This document shows, one piece after another, positions 21,980 to 32,922 of a stretch of DNA of 64,000 nt (positions within the stretch are counted from its first letter, which is position 1; each line of letters starts with the position of its first letter). The notes beneath the pieces are model-generated. The model did not search any database. It was given only the letters and a program-made list of their open reading frames with translations, and was not told the DNA's origin. The DNA comes from Macrothele yani (Eukaryota; Arthropoda; Arachnida; Araneae; Macrothelidae), in the NCBI GenBank assembly GCA_039090855.1, contig CM077024.1:61713594-61777593 (forward strand), given 5' to 3'. The position numbers and the translations under genes are program-made.

Positions 21980-22096
21980 AAAAATGACGGAGAAATTCAC
22001 TTCGTTATAGTACTTAGAGTGATACCAGAATTTAGAGTCATGGTCGTTAAAGGGTTAAAGCAGAGCCATTGGCTTCAGAAAAGGAAGAAAGCCGTA

Positions 22097-22321
22097 GCCG
22101 GCCAACCCCATGGCGGAGTAGTCTAAGGTTCTAGTTTTGACCACTCGTCCATGATGGCAGCACCGAGTTCAAGTCCGGGATGATCATGAGTTGTGTGTTT
22201 GTCTCACGGCACTAGCTCTCTCTCCATTCCCTGGAACATGTTGCTCTAAATTAGGGACGATGTGCTTATCACCTTGCGAGTACCTCATGGCAGTCGTTAA
22301 AGTCCGAAACAAAGAAAAAAG
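22097..22321 (+). mobile_element. Old, diverged copy of the tRNA-derived SINE
   Basis: Recognisable head (CCATGGCGGAGTAGTCTAAG), degraded B box (GAGTTCAAGTCCGG), body words GTGTTTGTCTCACGGCAC and AAATTAGGGACG, and an A-rich end. Much more divergent than the copies at 878, 2562, 25454 or 29562. Confidence 0.8.
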
Positions 22322-23239
22322 TTAGCGCGGTAAGACAAACACGAGTGATGCATCATTAGTTAGTTACTCGAGAAGAATAACTGCATAGAAATCTCAGCCT
22401 CTGACCGTTGGGATGGCTGAGTTTGGTGACAACATCACGCAATGTTGCCACTTGGTTGCCATTCCAAACACTTATTGCTCAGGAAGCTGCTTAGCTTCGG
22501 TAACTGGATGAGAACCACTGTTGCGTTGGATGGTGTATAGACGCACATGGTACTTGTACCATAAAACTCCTTTATTCGCTGATTAAAGATCTGTGCATTG
22601 AAGCGAAGATTTTTTGTGGATAAAACAAAATCCCCGTGGCTTGTAGATCTCATAAGCAGATGTTTATTTTTGATAGGACATCACAGATGCTATGTCTGCA
22701 TTTTAACGCTAAGAATCATGCTATACACAAGACTAGCGTAGTTTATGAAAACCATGTGGTAATCTTACTTTTTGAATCTTTATATAGAGTATCTAAAAAT
22801 GCATAGTTTGTCTAGAGAAGTTCGAGTTCCGTATGGCATTTCAATCACCAAGTGATAGATTAACATTCACACTGGTAAATGGGTGATCAGCGTAACATCA
22901 GCGAAATATCGTACTTTATGTTACATTTTACCGTTACTACGAAAGCATTTCTAATCTCAACATAATTTTTGCTGCACCGGAGTTCTACAGTTCTTTATTA
23001 CATGGGGTAATTAAACATATATAGTTTAGGAATACAAAACTATTGCCAATATTGTACTTTTGGATTAACTCTGGCAGGACAGATGCTAGATCAAATCACT
23101 CATTTTGTCGAACAAAAACTGTTGTTGAAAGAAAGATTTCTGCGATGTGTTCTACGTTGCATAGACACTCTCTGCTGTTGTCTGGAAGAAACAAAACCAA
23201 CAAATGTATGATTATCATCATCGTTATTTGTCATTTTAG
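22322..23239. other. Non-coding; probable intron upstream of the coiled-coil exon
   Basis: No other exon could be identified. The last bases (TTTGTCATTTTAG) form a pyrimidine-rich 3' splice site for the exon that follows. Confidence 0.4.
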
Positions 23240-23615
23240 TGAGTTCCAGAATCAGGTACGTAAAATCAAACAGGATGCCATTGAGGAGATAAAGGATTGT
23301 GAGGCCAAGATGACATCATACACCCAGACTGCGGTTGAGGCAGCCAAAGAGGAGAAAGCAAAAATAAGAGAGGCCATGAAAGACAAAGAGGTCGAATTCA
23401 CCCAAATAAAGCACAAGATGGAAGCTGATATACTCACCATGGAAACTAAGCTCATTCAGCTAACCAAACGTGTGGACGAATTCACTCGAGAGAATGAGCA
23501 GCTGGAGGAAAAGAGAGACTTCTTGCGCAGGGATCTGCACAACTTCTTTGATCTCGCCTACAAGGCATCGGACCACTCGATCTCCTCGAAACCCAGCGTC
23601 ACTGAGGACGACTAA
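23240..23615 (+). CDS. 3'-terminal exon of a coiled-coil protein
   Basis: From a splice acceptor at 23238-23239 (intron phase 2 by my reading) the frame runs EFQNQVRKIKQDAIEEIKD to a stop at 23613-23615, about 124 codons. Nearly all of it is charged heptad-type helix (QTAVEAAKEEKAKIREAMKD, then TKLIQLTKRVDEFTRENEQL), followed by a short more conserved-looking segment RRDLHNFFDLAYKASD and an acidic Ser-rich tail ending in TEDD. Codon use is more GC-rich than the surroundings, and no TE domain is present, so a host gene is likely. I do not recognise the family. Upstream exons would lie to the left, possibly outside the window. The ATG at 23043 is in the same open frame, but the sequence before 23240 looks intronic. 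Confidence 0.65.
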
Positions 23616-23730
23616 TCCAGGACGGACGTGAAAACCATTGCCAGTTCCACAAATTCAAAATTTTACCTTCGTTCATGAAATCCATTTTAAGTCCTGCTTC
23701 TTGGAACAAAAAATGTCATGATATTTTGTC

Positions 23731-23736
23731 AATAAA
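23731..23736 (+). terminator. Polyadenylation signal AATAAA
   Basis: Canonical AATAAA 116 bp after the stop of the coiled-coil exon, followed by a T/GT-rich stretch from about 23764. It sets the likely 3' end of that mRNA near 23750-23765. Confidence 0.6.
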
Positions 23737-23847
23737 CCACTCAATACATTAGCAATGATTGCCCTTTTTTGTGTGTATTTTTCTCTTTTTTTTTTGTGTC
23801 TCCTCGTGTTGGTGCGCAACAACAAAGTGAAAGAATCTCTGGAACAA

Positions 23848-23849
<2 letters not shown>

Positions 23850-23886
<37 letters not shown>

Positions 23887-23899
23887 CGCGCGCGTGTGT
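23850..23899. repeat. (TG)n(CG)n(TG)n microsatellite
   Basis: Fifty bases of uninterrupted alternating purine-pyrimidine with a pure CG core (about 23878-23894), just past the predicted 3' end of the coiled-coil gene. The class has high Z-DNA potential. Confidence 0.95.
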
Positions 23900-23959
23900 T
23901 TTCAAACGGCATAACGCTTCTTTAAGAAAAAAAGTTATGCAGTTTGAAAAATGCGGAAG

Positions 23960-23993
23960 TACTACCAGTCCTCAGACTACAGGACTGGTAGTA
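23960..23993. other. Perfect 13-bp hairpin
   Basis: TACTACCAGTCCT and its exact complement are separated by an 8-nt loop (23973-23980). It is not followed by a T-run and is too short for a typical pre-miRNA. Confidence 0.6.
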
Positions 23994-24162
23994 ATTCTGC
24001 GTTTCTCGTATGTGCTTTCGCGGCGTTACGTCATCAATGCCACACCACCACCAAAACCGTCTCTAATAGAAAGCCTCAAAAGTGTTGGGAAGAAAACTAG
24101 TTACGTCACGTGCAGGAGGCCATCTTCTCACTCGTTCACTCAGTGCGGTCATTTTATTTACA

Positions 24163-24712
24163 CTTTCCAACCTTAGGTTGAAGAAGCGTATATGCTCGAG
24201 CTTTGTCCGTCTGTCCGTCCTCACGATGACTCGCGTAAAAATGGTTCGATTTCGATGAGACCACCTGGGGACGAACCCTATTGAAAATGGGCGAAATGGG
24301 ATCAAAGGTCAGGACATAGGAGAGGGATCCATTCCATTTCCCTATGCGTCATAACTTGCGTAAAAATGGCTCGATTTCGCTGAAATTTTAGTATGTGGTA
24401 AGGGATCACTACGATCGAACCCTATTGAAAATGGGCGAAATGCTGTCAGAGGTTAGAAGCGGGATCCATTCCACCGTCCTTATGCTTTATAACTTACGTA
24501 AAAATGCTTCGATTAAGATAAAACTTTATCATGTTTTTTCCGGAAGTGTACTTTACCAGTTCTGTTTAATATAATCGAAATGAGGTCAAAGATCAGGTCA
24601 TAGGAGCGAGATTTATTCTACAGCCATTATCCTCATAACTTGAGTAATGATTTCTGGTATGTTTGAAAGCGTATTATAATCAGTGCATTGCATGACTTTA
24701 CTAACTTGTTTT
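24163..24712 (+). repeat. Dispersed repeat R1, copy 1
   Basis: Begins CTTTCCAACCTTAGGTTGAA and has a (GTCC/TGTCCG)-rich segment. Subunits of about 120-140 bp contain CGTAAAAATGGTTCGATTTC (24234, 24356, 24493). It ends GCATTGCATGA..TTACTAACTTGTT. The copy at 39272-39734 matches in the same orientation from the same start to the same end. No coding capacity or terminal repeats. Confidence 0.75.
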
Positions 24713-25389
24713 TACTGTTACTGCTAGACACTCTTGTGTCGTTGTGTTGAGTTTTCCGCCTATTGTTACTCATTTTGCACAATTCTGGAACAAAAATAGA
24801 AATGCCCTGGAAATCTCAAGCTCAAATGGATTAATTCCATAACTAGAAAGAATTTCATGCCAATGCTAAATTCTAAAGCGAGTTAACCTAAATTTATTAT
24901 GTGCGTTTTACATTTTCCTTACGATATTTATTGTGTTTTGTTTCTGTTCATCATTTTTTTGTTTAAAGTTCTGAAAATGTATTTCCTTCAGGTGCTTCAC
25001 AGAGTGACGTCAGTATGGGTTGCTTCAAATCAATTAGAGGTTGATGCAATAATAAGGCATACCCCTTCATCCCTCATCCCACGTTTTTCCAGTGGTGAAG
25101 TAAAAATGTAATGCTTAGTCTTCATAGAGTCATTCTAGTAAGATGCTATACACGTTCTGTTCTTGTTTGTTAACCGCTAATGGTAAACAATAACCCCCAA
25201 AATAATAGCATTTTGCTCGATGTGTTTACAGTCATCTACGAGTATGTGCGCTGTCATTTGTGTTGACGATATCTATGTGTTACAGTAAACACATAAATGA
25301 AATAAAACCTCAAGCAAAACATTCGAGCCACAAAAAACCTACTAGGAAACCAAATTCAAACCTGGATTACTATCCTGGGTACCTATCGC
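24713..25389. other. Non-coding, nothing recognised
   Basis: AT-rich. A short open frame at 24899-25111 has no recognisable features. Confidence 0.5.
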
Positions 25390-26230
25390 GGGGTGATCCA
25401 AAAGTATCGAGCCTGCGTGCATAACTGTTAAATGGAGCGGCGAAGCAGAATGGGCCGCCCCGGTGGCTCAGTGGTCTAAGGCACTGGCCTCTGATCATTC
25501 GTCCGTAAGGGGTCCGGGTTCGAATCCCGGTCAGGCATGGATGTTGTGTTTGTCTTACGGCACTGGCTCTCTCCCTTCCCAGGAACCAGTGACTCTAAAT
25601 TAGGGACGGGCGACTGCTTATAGCCCATTGAGTTGCTCACGGTGGTCGTTAAACCTCCAATCAAAAAAAAAAAAAAAAAAAAAGAAGCAGAATGGCGTTT
25701 GGCAGGCTGGGATCTTGAAACCTACTGGGCATGCACCTGCCAAGGAAACACTGTCGGCGCACAGTCTTTTGCGCAGTCTGTAAGTGTTTGGAGTCTAGGC
25801 TGATCGGCCTGTAGCATTAACAATGTCTGAGAAAGTTGAGCAACGTATTTGTGTCAAATTCTGTCGGAAATTCGGGGATTCTTGCAAAGAAACTTATGAC
25901 AAGTTTTGTAAGGTGGGGCTACATGAGTCGTCAACGAGTGTAAGCCTGGTACAAACGTTTCGGAAATGGCCGTGAAAGTCTCCAAAGTGACGATCGCTGT
26001 GGAAAGCCCTCAACAAGCAGAAATGAAAGAACCGTTCAAGACGTTTGTTCAGCTGGGAGGGAAAATCGCAGAATTACTGTATGAGAACATGTTGACAGCT
26101 TAAGCCTTAGTTTTGGATTAGTACAGGCGATGAAGATTTGGTGATGAGACGTGTGTCTGCAAAATTTGTTCCCAAAGTACTCTCAGATGAACAAAAGGCT
26201 CAAATACAAATATCTATGGAACAAAATGAT
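25390..26230 (+). pseudogene. Mariner relic, 5' half only
   Basis: Starts with a mariner-like tip (GGTGATCCAAAAGTATCGAG). The transposase ATG is at about 25823: SEKVEQRICVKFCRKFGDSCKETYDKF is the first helix-turn-helix. In another frame GDEDLVMRRVSAKFVPKVLS near 26128-26182 is the linker motif found in many mariners. The catalytic half is missing after about 26230. A SINE sits in the 5' untranslated part. Confidence 0.8.
25454..25683 (+). mobile_element. tRNA-derived SINE (full, young copy)
   Basis: Complete head, intact B box (GGGTTCGAATCCC), body and ~20-nt A tail. A perfect 12-bp target duplication GAAGCAGAATGG lies at 25442-25453 and 25684-25695. It is inserted into the mariner leader. 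Confidence 0.95.
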
Positions 26231-27007
26231 ATTGAACAACAATATTGGGAAGAAGAAATATCAAGAGAAAAAATACGATTATAAGGGAGAAACCTTCACT
26301 CCATCTACCTTCCGTTTTTGGAACGAAAGATGGGATTTTGTCCTCCGACGGAAAACAACACCCCCACCCTCGTCACCACCACCAATCCTCCGCAAACTTC
26401 TGTTGAATTGTATATCGATGGCCCAAATGATAACGGAAAAGGCAAAATTCCTCGAATCCCCGGAAGGACCTGGGCCTCATTCTTGAAGATTATAGAAAAA
26501 TGTTCGCCCTTTCTAACTTCCGTTTTCGGAAAATGTTGCCAACAGTTTTAAGTTGATTACGCGAAAAAAAAATTTCACTCCGTTGAACTTTCGTTTTTGA
26601 AAGTCTTGAGAAGCAAAATACCGCCCCCAGACGGAAAATCACCCCCGTCTATTAATTCCCCTAAAACTTATCTTCTGTTTGGCATTGATCTCGAGGAGGA
26701 CCAAATGACGACAAAAAACGCAGAATTCCGTGAATTCGCGGAAGAATTTCATGTACGATTAGCACTTTTTCATTCATTCAACACCTAATGTACCATAATT
26801 TTCTACAAAAGTATTTCGTATAAAAAAATATAAGTATTCTTATAGTTAACGATAGCAGCTCGCTGAAGTTTAGACTCTCTAGAGTCGGCTCCCGGACGCG
26901 TGAACTTTGCAGTGGCATATGTCGTCCATTTGTGCGACGCAGTTTTTGGGCCTTCGCCTTCTCTCTTGCCCATTTTTCCCTCGGGGAGAGAGGCAGGTTA
27001 AATTTGG

Positions 27008-27011
<4 letters not shown>
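26231..27011. other. Non-coding with degenerate internal repeats
   Basis: A motif close to CTTCCGTTTTTGGAA recurs near 26309, 26517 and 26587 with neighbouring CCCCC-rich words. No credible protein; the 111-codon frame at 26151-26486 overlaps mariner remains and low-complexity proline codons. Confidence 0.45.

Positions 27012-27049
<38 letters not shown>
27012..27049. repeat. (TG)n microsatellite
   Basis: Nineteen TG units without interruption. Confidence 0.95.
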
Positions 27050-27052
<3 letters not shown>

Positions 27053-28749
27053 GGGTTCTTTCTCTTTCACTGTCCACTTACATACGACGCTGCTGACCCT
27101 CAGGAGATTCCCTAGCTGAGAGGTTAAAGCCAAGAACAGTGACTACCATTCATCATAGAGTTTGGGAAAATTTTATGTCATGCATGCCATGACCTAGGAG
27201 AATTTAGTGATGTTGCAGAAAACAGGGTTAAAACTATTATCAAAAATAGCATTCGTGTTTTTCACAGAGGCAGTAAAAGTACTTAAAATAAAAATAGAAT
27301 TGATTTCGTTTTATTCTTTCCAGCATGTTTATTTTTATTTGTACATTTTTCATGAACATTCTTTTACAAGAAATTACTATTTAATATTTCTGACTTTATT
27401 TTCGCGTTCAGATATTTTTTGATAGCATAAACCAGTTTTTCCAACCCTAAGAAGAACACGTGTAATTTCATACAGGCAGAACTGTACTTATGAGTTTGAA
27501 TTGATGATCAGCTTCATCCTGTGAAAATAACTATTAGCCGCTAATAAATAATTCGCATTGTTATTTCGAACCTTTTACTGATCTCTTAAAAGTAAGGAAC
27601 TTTGGGATCAGTCTTGATGTCTTGTGTTTAAAAAGTGGAGGTGGGACCGTTCCCGCTCATTCGACGTTCCTTCTAGACAATGCGAACTAAGAAACGTCAT
27701 CGAATTGACCACTGAGGCAGGATACACCTCGTACTGGATACATAACTTTATCGAAGAAACCAGAACCAATCGTGTTAATATTTCTATGATTCAACTACAA
27801 TACCCGGGCTCTATAAATGTTTCCTATCATTTCAAAAAACGCTCTCACGAAGATGAACTCCGATGTCGACATAAGATCACCGGCACTGAAATTTCTTAAG
27901 AGCATAACAATGTGAAATATAGAAATTTTAATAAAATCCATATTTTTGAGCAAGCATTATAAGTAAATCAGAATGATACTGGTAACAGCAAGCAAGGAAA
28001 AAATTCACATTATTTCAGCTTCCGTGTGTAAAGCATGTGGAAGCCATTATTGTTTTGGGCTCAGGTCAATAGCTTCCAGATTTAATAGCTACTTATTGAT
28101 TTTAAATAAATTGTTTGCTTTTTCATTATTTTAAATATTTTCAACATTTAATATTATCTTTAAAATGTTTTTCAGTCATTTTTAATTTTTGCATACAATA
28201 CCAGCTTTAAATTTACCTTGTTAGCCTTCCCAGATATGTATCTTTTTCCAGCATAATACAAATTTTCGTTTCTCTGTGTACGATTTATATGTGAGAGACA
28301 AAAAATGTGCCTTTTCATTGATCGTATTGAAATAAATAGCGCTTGGCATTTTTAGCTTTCATATTTTGTACAGATCATTGCAAAAATGTTTCCAGCGGTG
28401 CTTATTATTGAGTCCGGGTGGCTCCCATTATAGAAGTTGTTCTTTTATATTCACACATACATCGAGTTTATCTCGGCCTCCGTTCAGCGAACTTGCACAA
28501 CATAGCATTTGCCTTATCTCTTGACTTTTGCCCTTGAAACATGGTTTCGGTTTGGCTCGATGCTTTCCGGGTACGCGCTGAGTTATCTCGGCAAAGAGAT
28601 ATCTAAGGAGAGCTTCTTTTTTTTTCAGGTACGTGTTCTTGAAGCAGCCGAAAAAAACACAAACGATGTTTCTAATTTATCACCAAGGTTAATCAAGGTA
28701 CCTGTATTCCAAGATCTAAGAAATTACGCAGTTATGGAAATCCGAGCAA
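27050..28749. other. Non-coding, nothing firmly recognised
   Basis: Long AT-rich spacer. A strong pyrimidine tract plus CAG at 28617-28629 looks like a 3' splice site ahead of an open frame to 28859, but that frame runs straight into a tandem repeat, so I do not call an exon. Confidence 0.45.
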
Positions 28750-29115
28750 ATGAAATAAAGATTAAACACATTTGCTTCAATAAAAAGTGCGCATCGTTTC
28801 GAAGTCGTTTTTCGTGCATTGACAGCATCAGACAAAACGCTATGCAAAATAAAGATTGAAAAACCTCTTCAAAAAATGTATATATTTCGAAGCCGTTCAT
28901 CTGTAGTGCTTTTGCAGATACAAGAAAAAAATGCTACGCAAAATAAAGATTGAACAACTTCGCTTCAAAAAAACGCATCTTGTTTTTGAAGCCATCTCTA
29001 GTGCTTTAACAGCTGCAAATACAACGCTCCGCAAAATAAAGATTGATACCTTCATCTCGAAAAAAGGTGCACCACATTTCGAGGCTAGTGCTTTTACAGC
29101 AAAATAAAGATTGAA
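28750..29115. repeat. Degenerate ~90-bp tandem repeat
   Basis: The word AAATAAAGATT recurs five times (near 28752, 28845, 28939, 29033, 29103), each followed in most units by a TTCGAAG/TTTGAAGCC word and a GTGCTTTTACAG-like word. Units are diverged. Confidence 0.65.
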
Positions 29116-29561
29116 GTTGAAACTGGTTTACGCCAGTTCTAGAACTCCGAATAGCGCTCAAATCTAGAATTAAGAGTACATGCGTCAAAAACCGAATTAC
29201 TTTCTGAGGAGGAAGGGTCAACAATCCCCTGAGATTGCTCGTTCTGACGTCCCACGTCTTAGAGGCATACACAGGCCTTTTTTGGTTAGGTTGGCCCAGC
29301 CCGTGATGTGACATTTTCTATTATTTTGACTTTCTATTGTACTTTATTAAACTATGAAAATTAAATAATGAAATGAGATATTATTGAAAATATGTACACC
29401 GATGGGCCATTACATTATGACCACCCCCAGGCGAGAGAAATGAGCGCGCCTGGAGACCGAACGGTGGCCCAGGTGAAGTTCACAGAGCAGTATATATACA
29501 ACCCGAGGTTCGGTTTTCGGTTAGTAGTGTTCGGAGTCATAATAGGAAAAGTTGCCGATTT

Positions 29562-29784
29562 TTTTTTTTTTTTTTTGATTGGAGGTTTAACGACCACCGT
29601 GAGCATATCAATGGGCTATAAGCAGTCGCCCGTCCCTAATTTAGGGTCACTGGTTCCAGGGAAGGGAGAGAGCCAGTGCCGTAAGACAAACACAACATCC
29701 ATGCCTCACCGGGATTCGAACCCGGACCCCGTTCGGACGAATGATCAGAGGCCATCGCTTAGACCACTGCGCCACCGGGGCGGC
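29562..29784 (-). mobile_element. tRNA-derived SINE (full, young copy)
   Basis: Minus-strand copy with a T run at its left edge. A perfect 14-bp target duplication AAAGTTGCCGATTT lies at 29548-29561 and 29785-29798. It splits the 5' end of the Tc1-like transposase. Confidence 0.95.
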
Positions 29785-30087
29785 AAAGTTGCCGATTTAT
29801 CGGAGTTTGATAAAAACCAAATTGTGATGGCACGGCGCCTGAGAACTACGATCTCGGAAACGGCGCGGCTTGTGGATTGTTCACGTGCCGCTGTAGTGAG
29901 TACGTATCAAAAGTGGTGCACAGATGGCCAAATGACGAACCGTCCTCGAGCCGTGTGTCGTCCACAGTTCATGGATACCCGAGGGCAGCGGAGACTGCCA
30001 CGCATTCTTCACGGCGACAGTAGCTGCTGGTAATTAGTCACAGTGTGACAAATCACCAGCAGCTACAACAGTGCGGATCAGGGCAAT

Positions 30088-30732
30088 GTGTCACAGCACA
30101 CAGTTCATCTCAGCCTTCTCCGCATGGGACTGCGTAGCCGAAGACCTAGGCGAGCCCCCATGCTCACTGCAAGTCATCGCCAACAACTCATGAAATGGGC
30201 CCGAGATCATCGAGATTGGACCGTGGTTGATTGGACGAAAGTTCCTGGGTCTGACGAATCAAGATTCCTGGTGCATCACGTAGACGGCCGAACGCGGATA
30301 CGCTCATTAGCAACTGTGGCTATGGCATCTAGATGCACTGTTGGGCGGAAACAGGCCGGAGGCGGCTGTGTTCTGCTGCAGGCGATGCTTTCTTGGAACA
30401 CTTTAGGCCCTATTATCCCAATAGCACAATCATTGACAGCTGTCAGGTATTTGAACATCGCTGTTGACCAAGTTCACGCATTCATTGCAACTGTGTTCCC
30501 TGCTGGTGATGGCCATTACCAACAGGATGATGCGCCATGCCACACTGCCAGAATCGTCAAGGATTGGTTCGAGGAACATGGTGGTGACTTTTTGTTAATG
30601 CTCTGGCCTCCAAATTCACCTGACATGAACCCAATCGAACATTTGTGGTTCGACTTGGAAAAGCAGGTTCGCGCCAAATCACCACCACCCCGAAATGTAC
30701 GGGAACAGGAAGACCTGCTGTTGACATTATGA
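30088..30732 (+). pseudogene. Tc1-like transposase, catalytic part
   Basis: 214 open codons. SQHTVHLSLLRMGLRSRRPR (second DNA-binding part) is followed by GSDESRFLVHH (first catalytic Asp), the GGCVLLQAMLSWNTLGPI block, YQQDDAPCHTARIVKDWFEEH (second Asp) and SPDMNPIEHLWFDLEKQ (Glu). All three acidic residues remain. The N-terminal helix-turn-helix (29803-30033) is in another frame, and the C-terminus is frame-shifted near 30720, where a further stretch ends SRVAPVLRDKGGPTAY. Cut by mutation but one of the better preserved transposases here. Confidence 0.88.
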
Positions 30733-30863
30733 TACCAGATACCCCAGGATACCTATCGCCACCTCATCGAATCGATGCCTAGCCGAGTGGCTCCTGTTCT
30801 GCGGGATAAAGGGGGTCCTACAGCTTATTAGATAGGTGGTCATATTGTTATGGCTCATCGATG

Positions 30864-31679
30864 TAGTTGAATGTAAACTTTAAAATGTTAACTAAACGTT
30901 AGTAATTACCGAAGGTTATAACCTTTAAAGAGAGAGAAAAGAGAAGACTAAGCGCGTTCAGAATCTCCTTTTCTCTGAATTAGCAAGCGGTAACATTACA
31001 AAAGTCAGTCCATATACAGATTAAGGGTAGGAGAAACAATTGATGTCGTCCCACTCTCTCATACCAACATATATACATAGACACCCCACCTCACTGAAGA
31101 CACCCTCCGTCCCCCAATACACACACTCGCTCGGGGTTGAATCTTTTTGTTGTCAACCAGCCCCAAAGTGTTTTTACCAACTTAATACCTACAGATGGTA
31201 AAAACAGTGTGAGTGCCTCTCCTCACCTCTGTGATTACGCCCTAGATATGTTATGGAAGAAAGTAAAGCCAGCAGAAGAGAAACTCACCAGCATAGAGGA
31301 GAAACACGACTTTTTCTTTCTTTATCATTCCGATTAAAAGAATGGGTCGACTTAGTCCGGCCCGGCAGTAAGAACCTGGGAAAAAGCCCGGTCCGGCCCA
31401 AACCTCTACCAAGTCCTTCCTCCAGTTAGAATAGCGCAGTTGCGACAGTACGTCGTCTTTTTTGTGTAGACGAGAATAAAATCACTCTCACAGACTTTGT
31501 TTTCGTTAATGCTAATGTACTCATGTTCCTATCAATTTTGTGAATATCTCAGAATCATAATTATTTTCCAATTTTTCTTACTCAAATTATTTACCCCATG
31601 AACATGTCAGTTTCAAAAAGTAAAAGAAAAGTAGACGATGAAGGTCGAATATTTCAAGACAAGAGGGGATGTAGAACCT
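30864..31679. other. Non-coding, nothing firmly recognised
   Basis: A 66-codon frame at 31137-31337 contains a lysine/glutamate-rich stretch, and TTAATACCTACAG at 31182-31194 could be a splice acceptor within it. The evidence is too thin for an exon call. Confidence 0.4.
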
Positions 31680-32200
31680 AGGTCCGAAAAGTTCCAGGAC
31701 TGACGCAATAAAGAATATAAAAAAGTATCATACTCACAATTAATGCTGGTCACCTTCAAAATGCCGCCCTTCTGAATCATGGCCCATTTCCAGCGTTTCT
31801 GAAGATCCTGAAAAACAGTTCTGGAAGGCATTTTCCGGGATGTCCGCAAGTTGTTCTGTCACGCCTTCTTGTATAGATGTAATGTCTGCATGATGCTGTC
31901 TTTTTAGTGCTCGTTTATCTTGGGGAACAGGAAGAAGTCACAGAGCAGTAAATCAGGAGAATACGGCACGTGTGGCAACACAGTGATTTCAGAATCCTTA
32001 GCGGCAGTGCCCAGCAAATCGGAGCATATCGATAAACAAGCCTCACTTTGGTCATCGTTCAGAATGCGGGGTACCAATCTGGCATTAAGTTTTCGATTTC
32101 CCGGATCCTCACGTAGAATCTCATAAGATATATGAGACCATCGACTCAGCCAAAAGTCTCACTGTAATTCGGCGATCTTTCTTTAACTGATTCCGCACTT

Positions 32201-32433
32201 TGTAAAATACGAACTTCCACGCACAAAAGTGCGGAATGATACATTGACATTTAATGACTTGAGCGTGTGGTGGGTGATGTGAGGAGTAGCGTGAGAGATA
32301 TTGAAGGAGGAGGACATGCCGAGCTTTGGCTAAAACACCAAGTTCAGTTTGTACCGCGGAGTGTATTCCAGTTTATGTTTTTGTGTAAAGTAATAAATGT
32401 TTTGTGTTGTGATCGAGTGTCTGTGATGTTACA
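32201..32433 (+). repeat. 5' LTR
   Basis: 233 bp, TG...CA, with AATAAA (32382-32387) inside. It is 31 bp longer than the 3' LTR, mainly from an indel near 32336-32370, and has several substitutions relative to it. Confidence 0.9.
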
Positions 32434-32922
32434 GACCAAAGAAAGAAGTGGAGGCACCGACGGGATTGCGCAACTTCAGCGGCGTTTTTATGACCGTGGG
32501 AATCGATGAGTTGAAAGATCTTCAAGCGTGAGAAAGAACCAACGCGACAGGGATTTTTTTTCCTCTTTGTGTTGGGAAGAACAAAGGATGGTGACTGTTT
32601 TTTTTTTTTTGAAATTAGTTCGTGAGAAAAAAAAAGTTCCGTATCGGATTTACACCACATTAGATGTTTATGTAAGTACTGTTTTTGTTGTTGTTCTTAG
32701 AGAATTATCCAAAGGAATGAAATATCAAAGCAAGTTTTTTAGAAGTTTCCGGGCACGGAATTAAATAGAAGAAAATAATTTCTGTCAAGAAATAGTACAT
32801 TCAGATCAACTGTTTGAGCCTAGAGTATAGGTAAATGTAGAATATTGTTGTAAACAATTTCTGTGAACGTATACACATATACGATAATAAATAAACATTG
32901 GGTACACGTAGAGCTTGTTGAA

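Larger units (their letters stand above)
21294..22054. mobile_element. piggyBac-type non-autonomous element carrying tRNA-like modules
   Basis: Flanked by TTAA on both sides (21290-21293 and 22055-22058). The ends are inverted repeats starting CCCTTTAAC (left CCCTTTAACTGCCAT, right inverse CCCTTTAACGACCAT). TTAA targets and CCCT-type tips are the signature of the piggyBac superfamily. The 761-bp interior encodes no transposase. It contains a 325-bp direct duplication (21505-21829, then 21830 to about 22010, partial), each copy with a tRNA-like module. Confidence 0.8.
29397..30863 (+). mobile_element. Tc1-like transposon with nested SINE (E)
   Basis: TA-flanked ends CACCGATGGGCCATTACATT and, inverted on the right, CATCGATGAGCCATAACAAT, continuing into ATATGACCACC. 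Subtracting the SINE at 29562-29784 and its duplication gives an element of about 1.23 kb, normal for Tc1. Its tips resemble those of element D (18489-19687), so the two belong to related subfamilies. The transposase starts with [19 protein letters not shown] after the SINE. Confidence 0.9.

Noticed and set aside
26151..26486. 111-codon ORF with Pro-rich end
   Set aside because: It overlaps mariner remains at its start and C-rich low-complexity repeats at its end; no coherent protein.
28509..28859. Possible exon after a strong polypyrimidine-CAG acceptor at 28629
   Set aside because: The frame runs into a degenerate tandem repeat and has no recognisable protein features; the acceptor alone is weak evidence.
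31137..31337. Possible small terminal exon with Lys/Glu-rich peptide
   Set aside because: There is only one marginal acceptor, no donor partner, no polyA signal close by and no family match.
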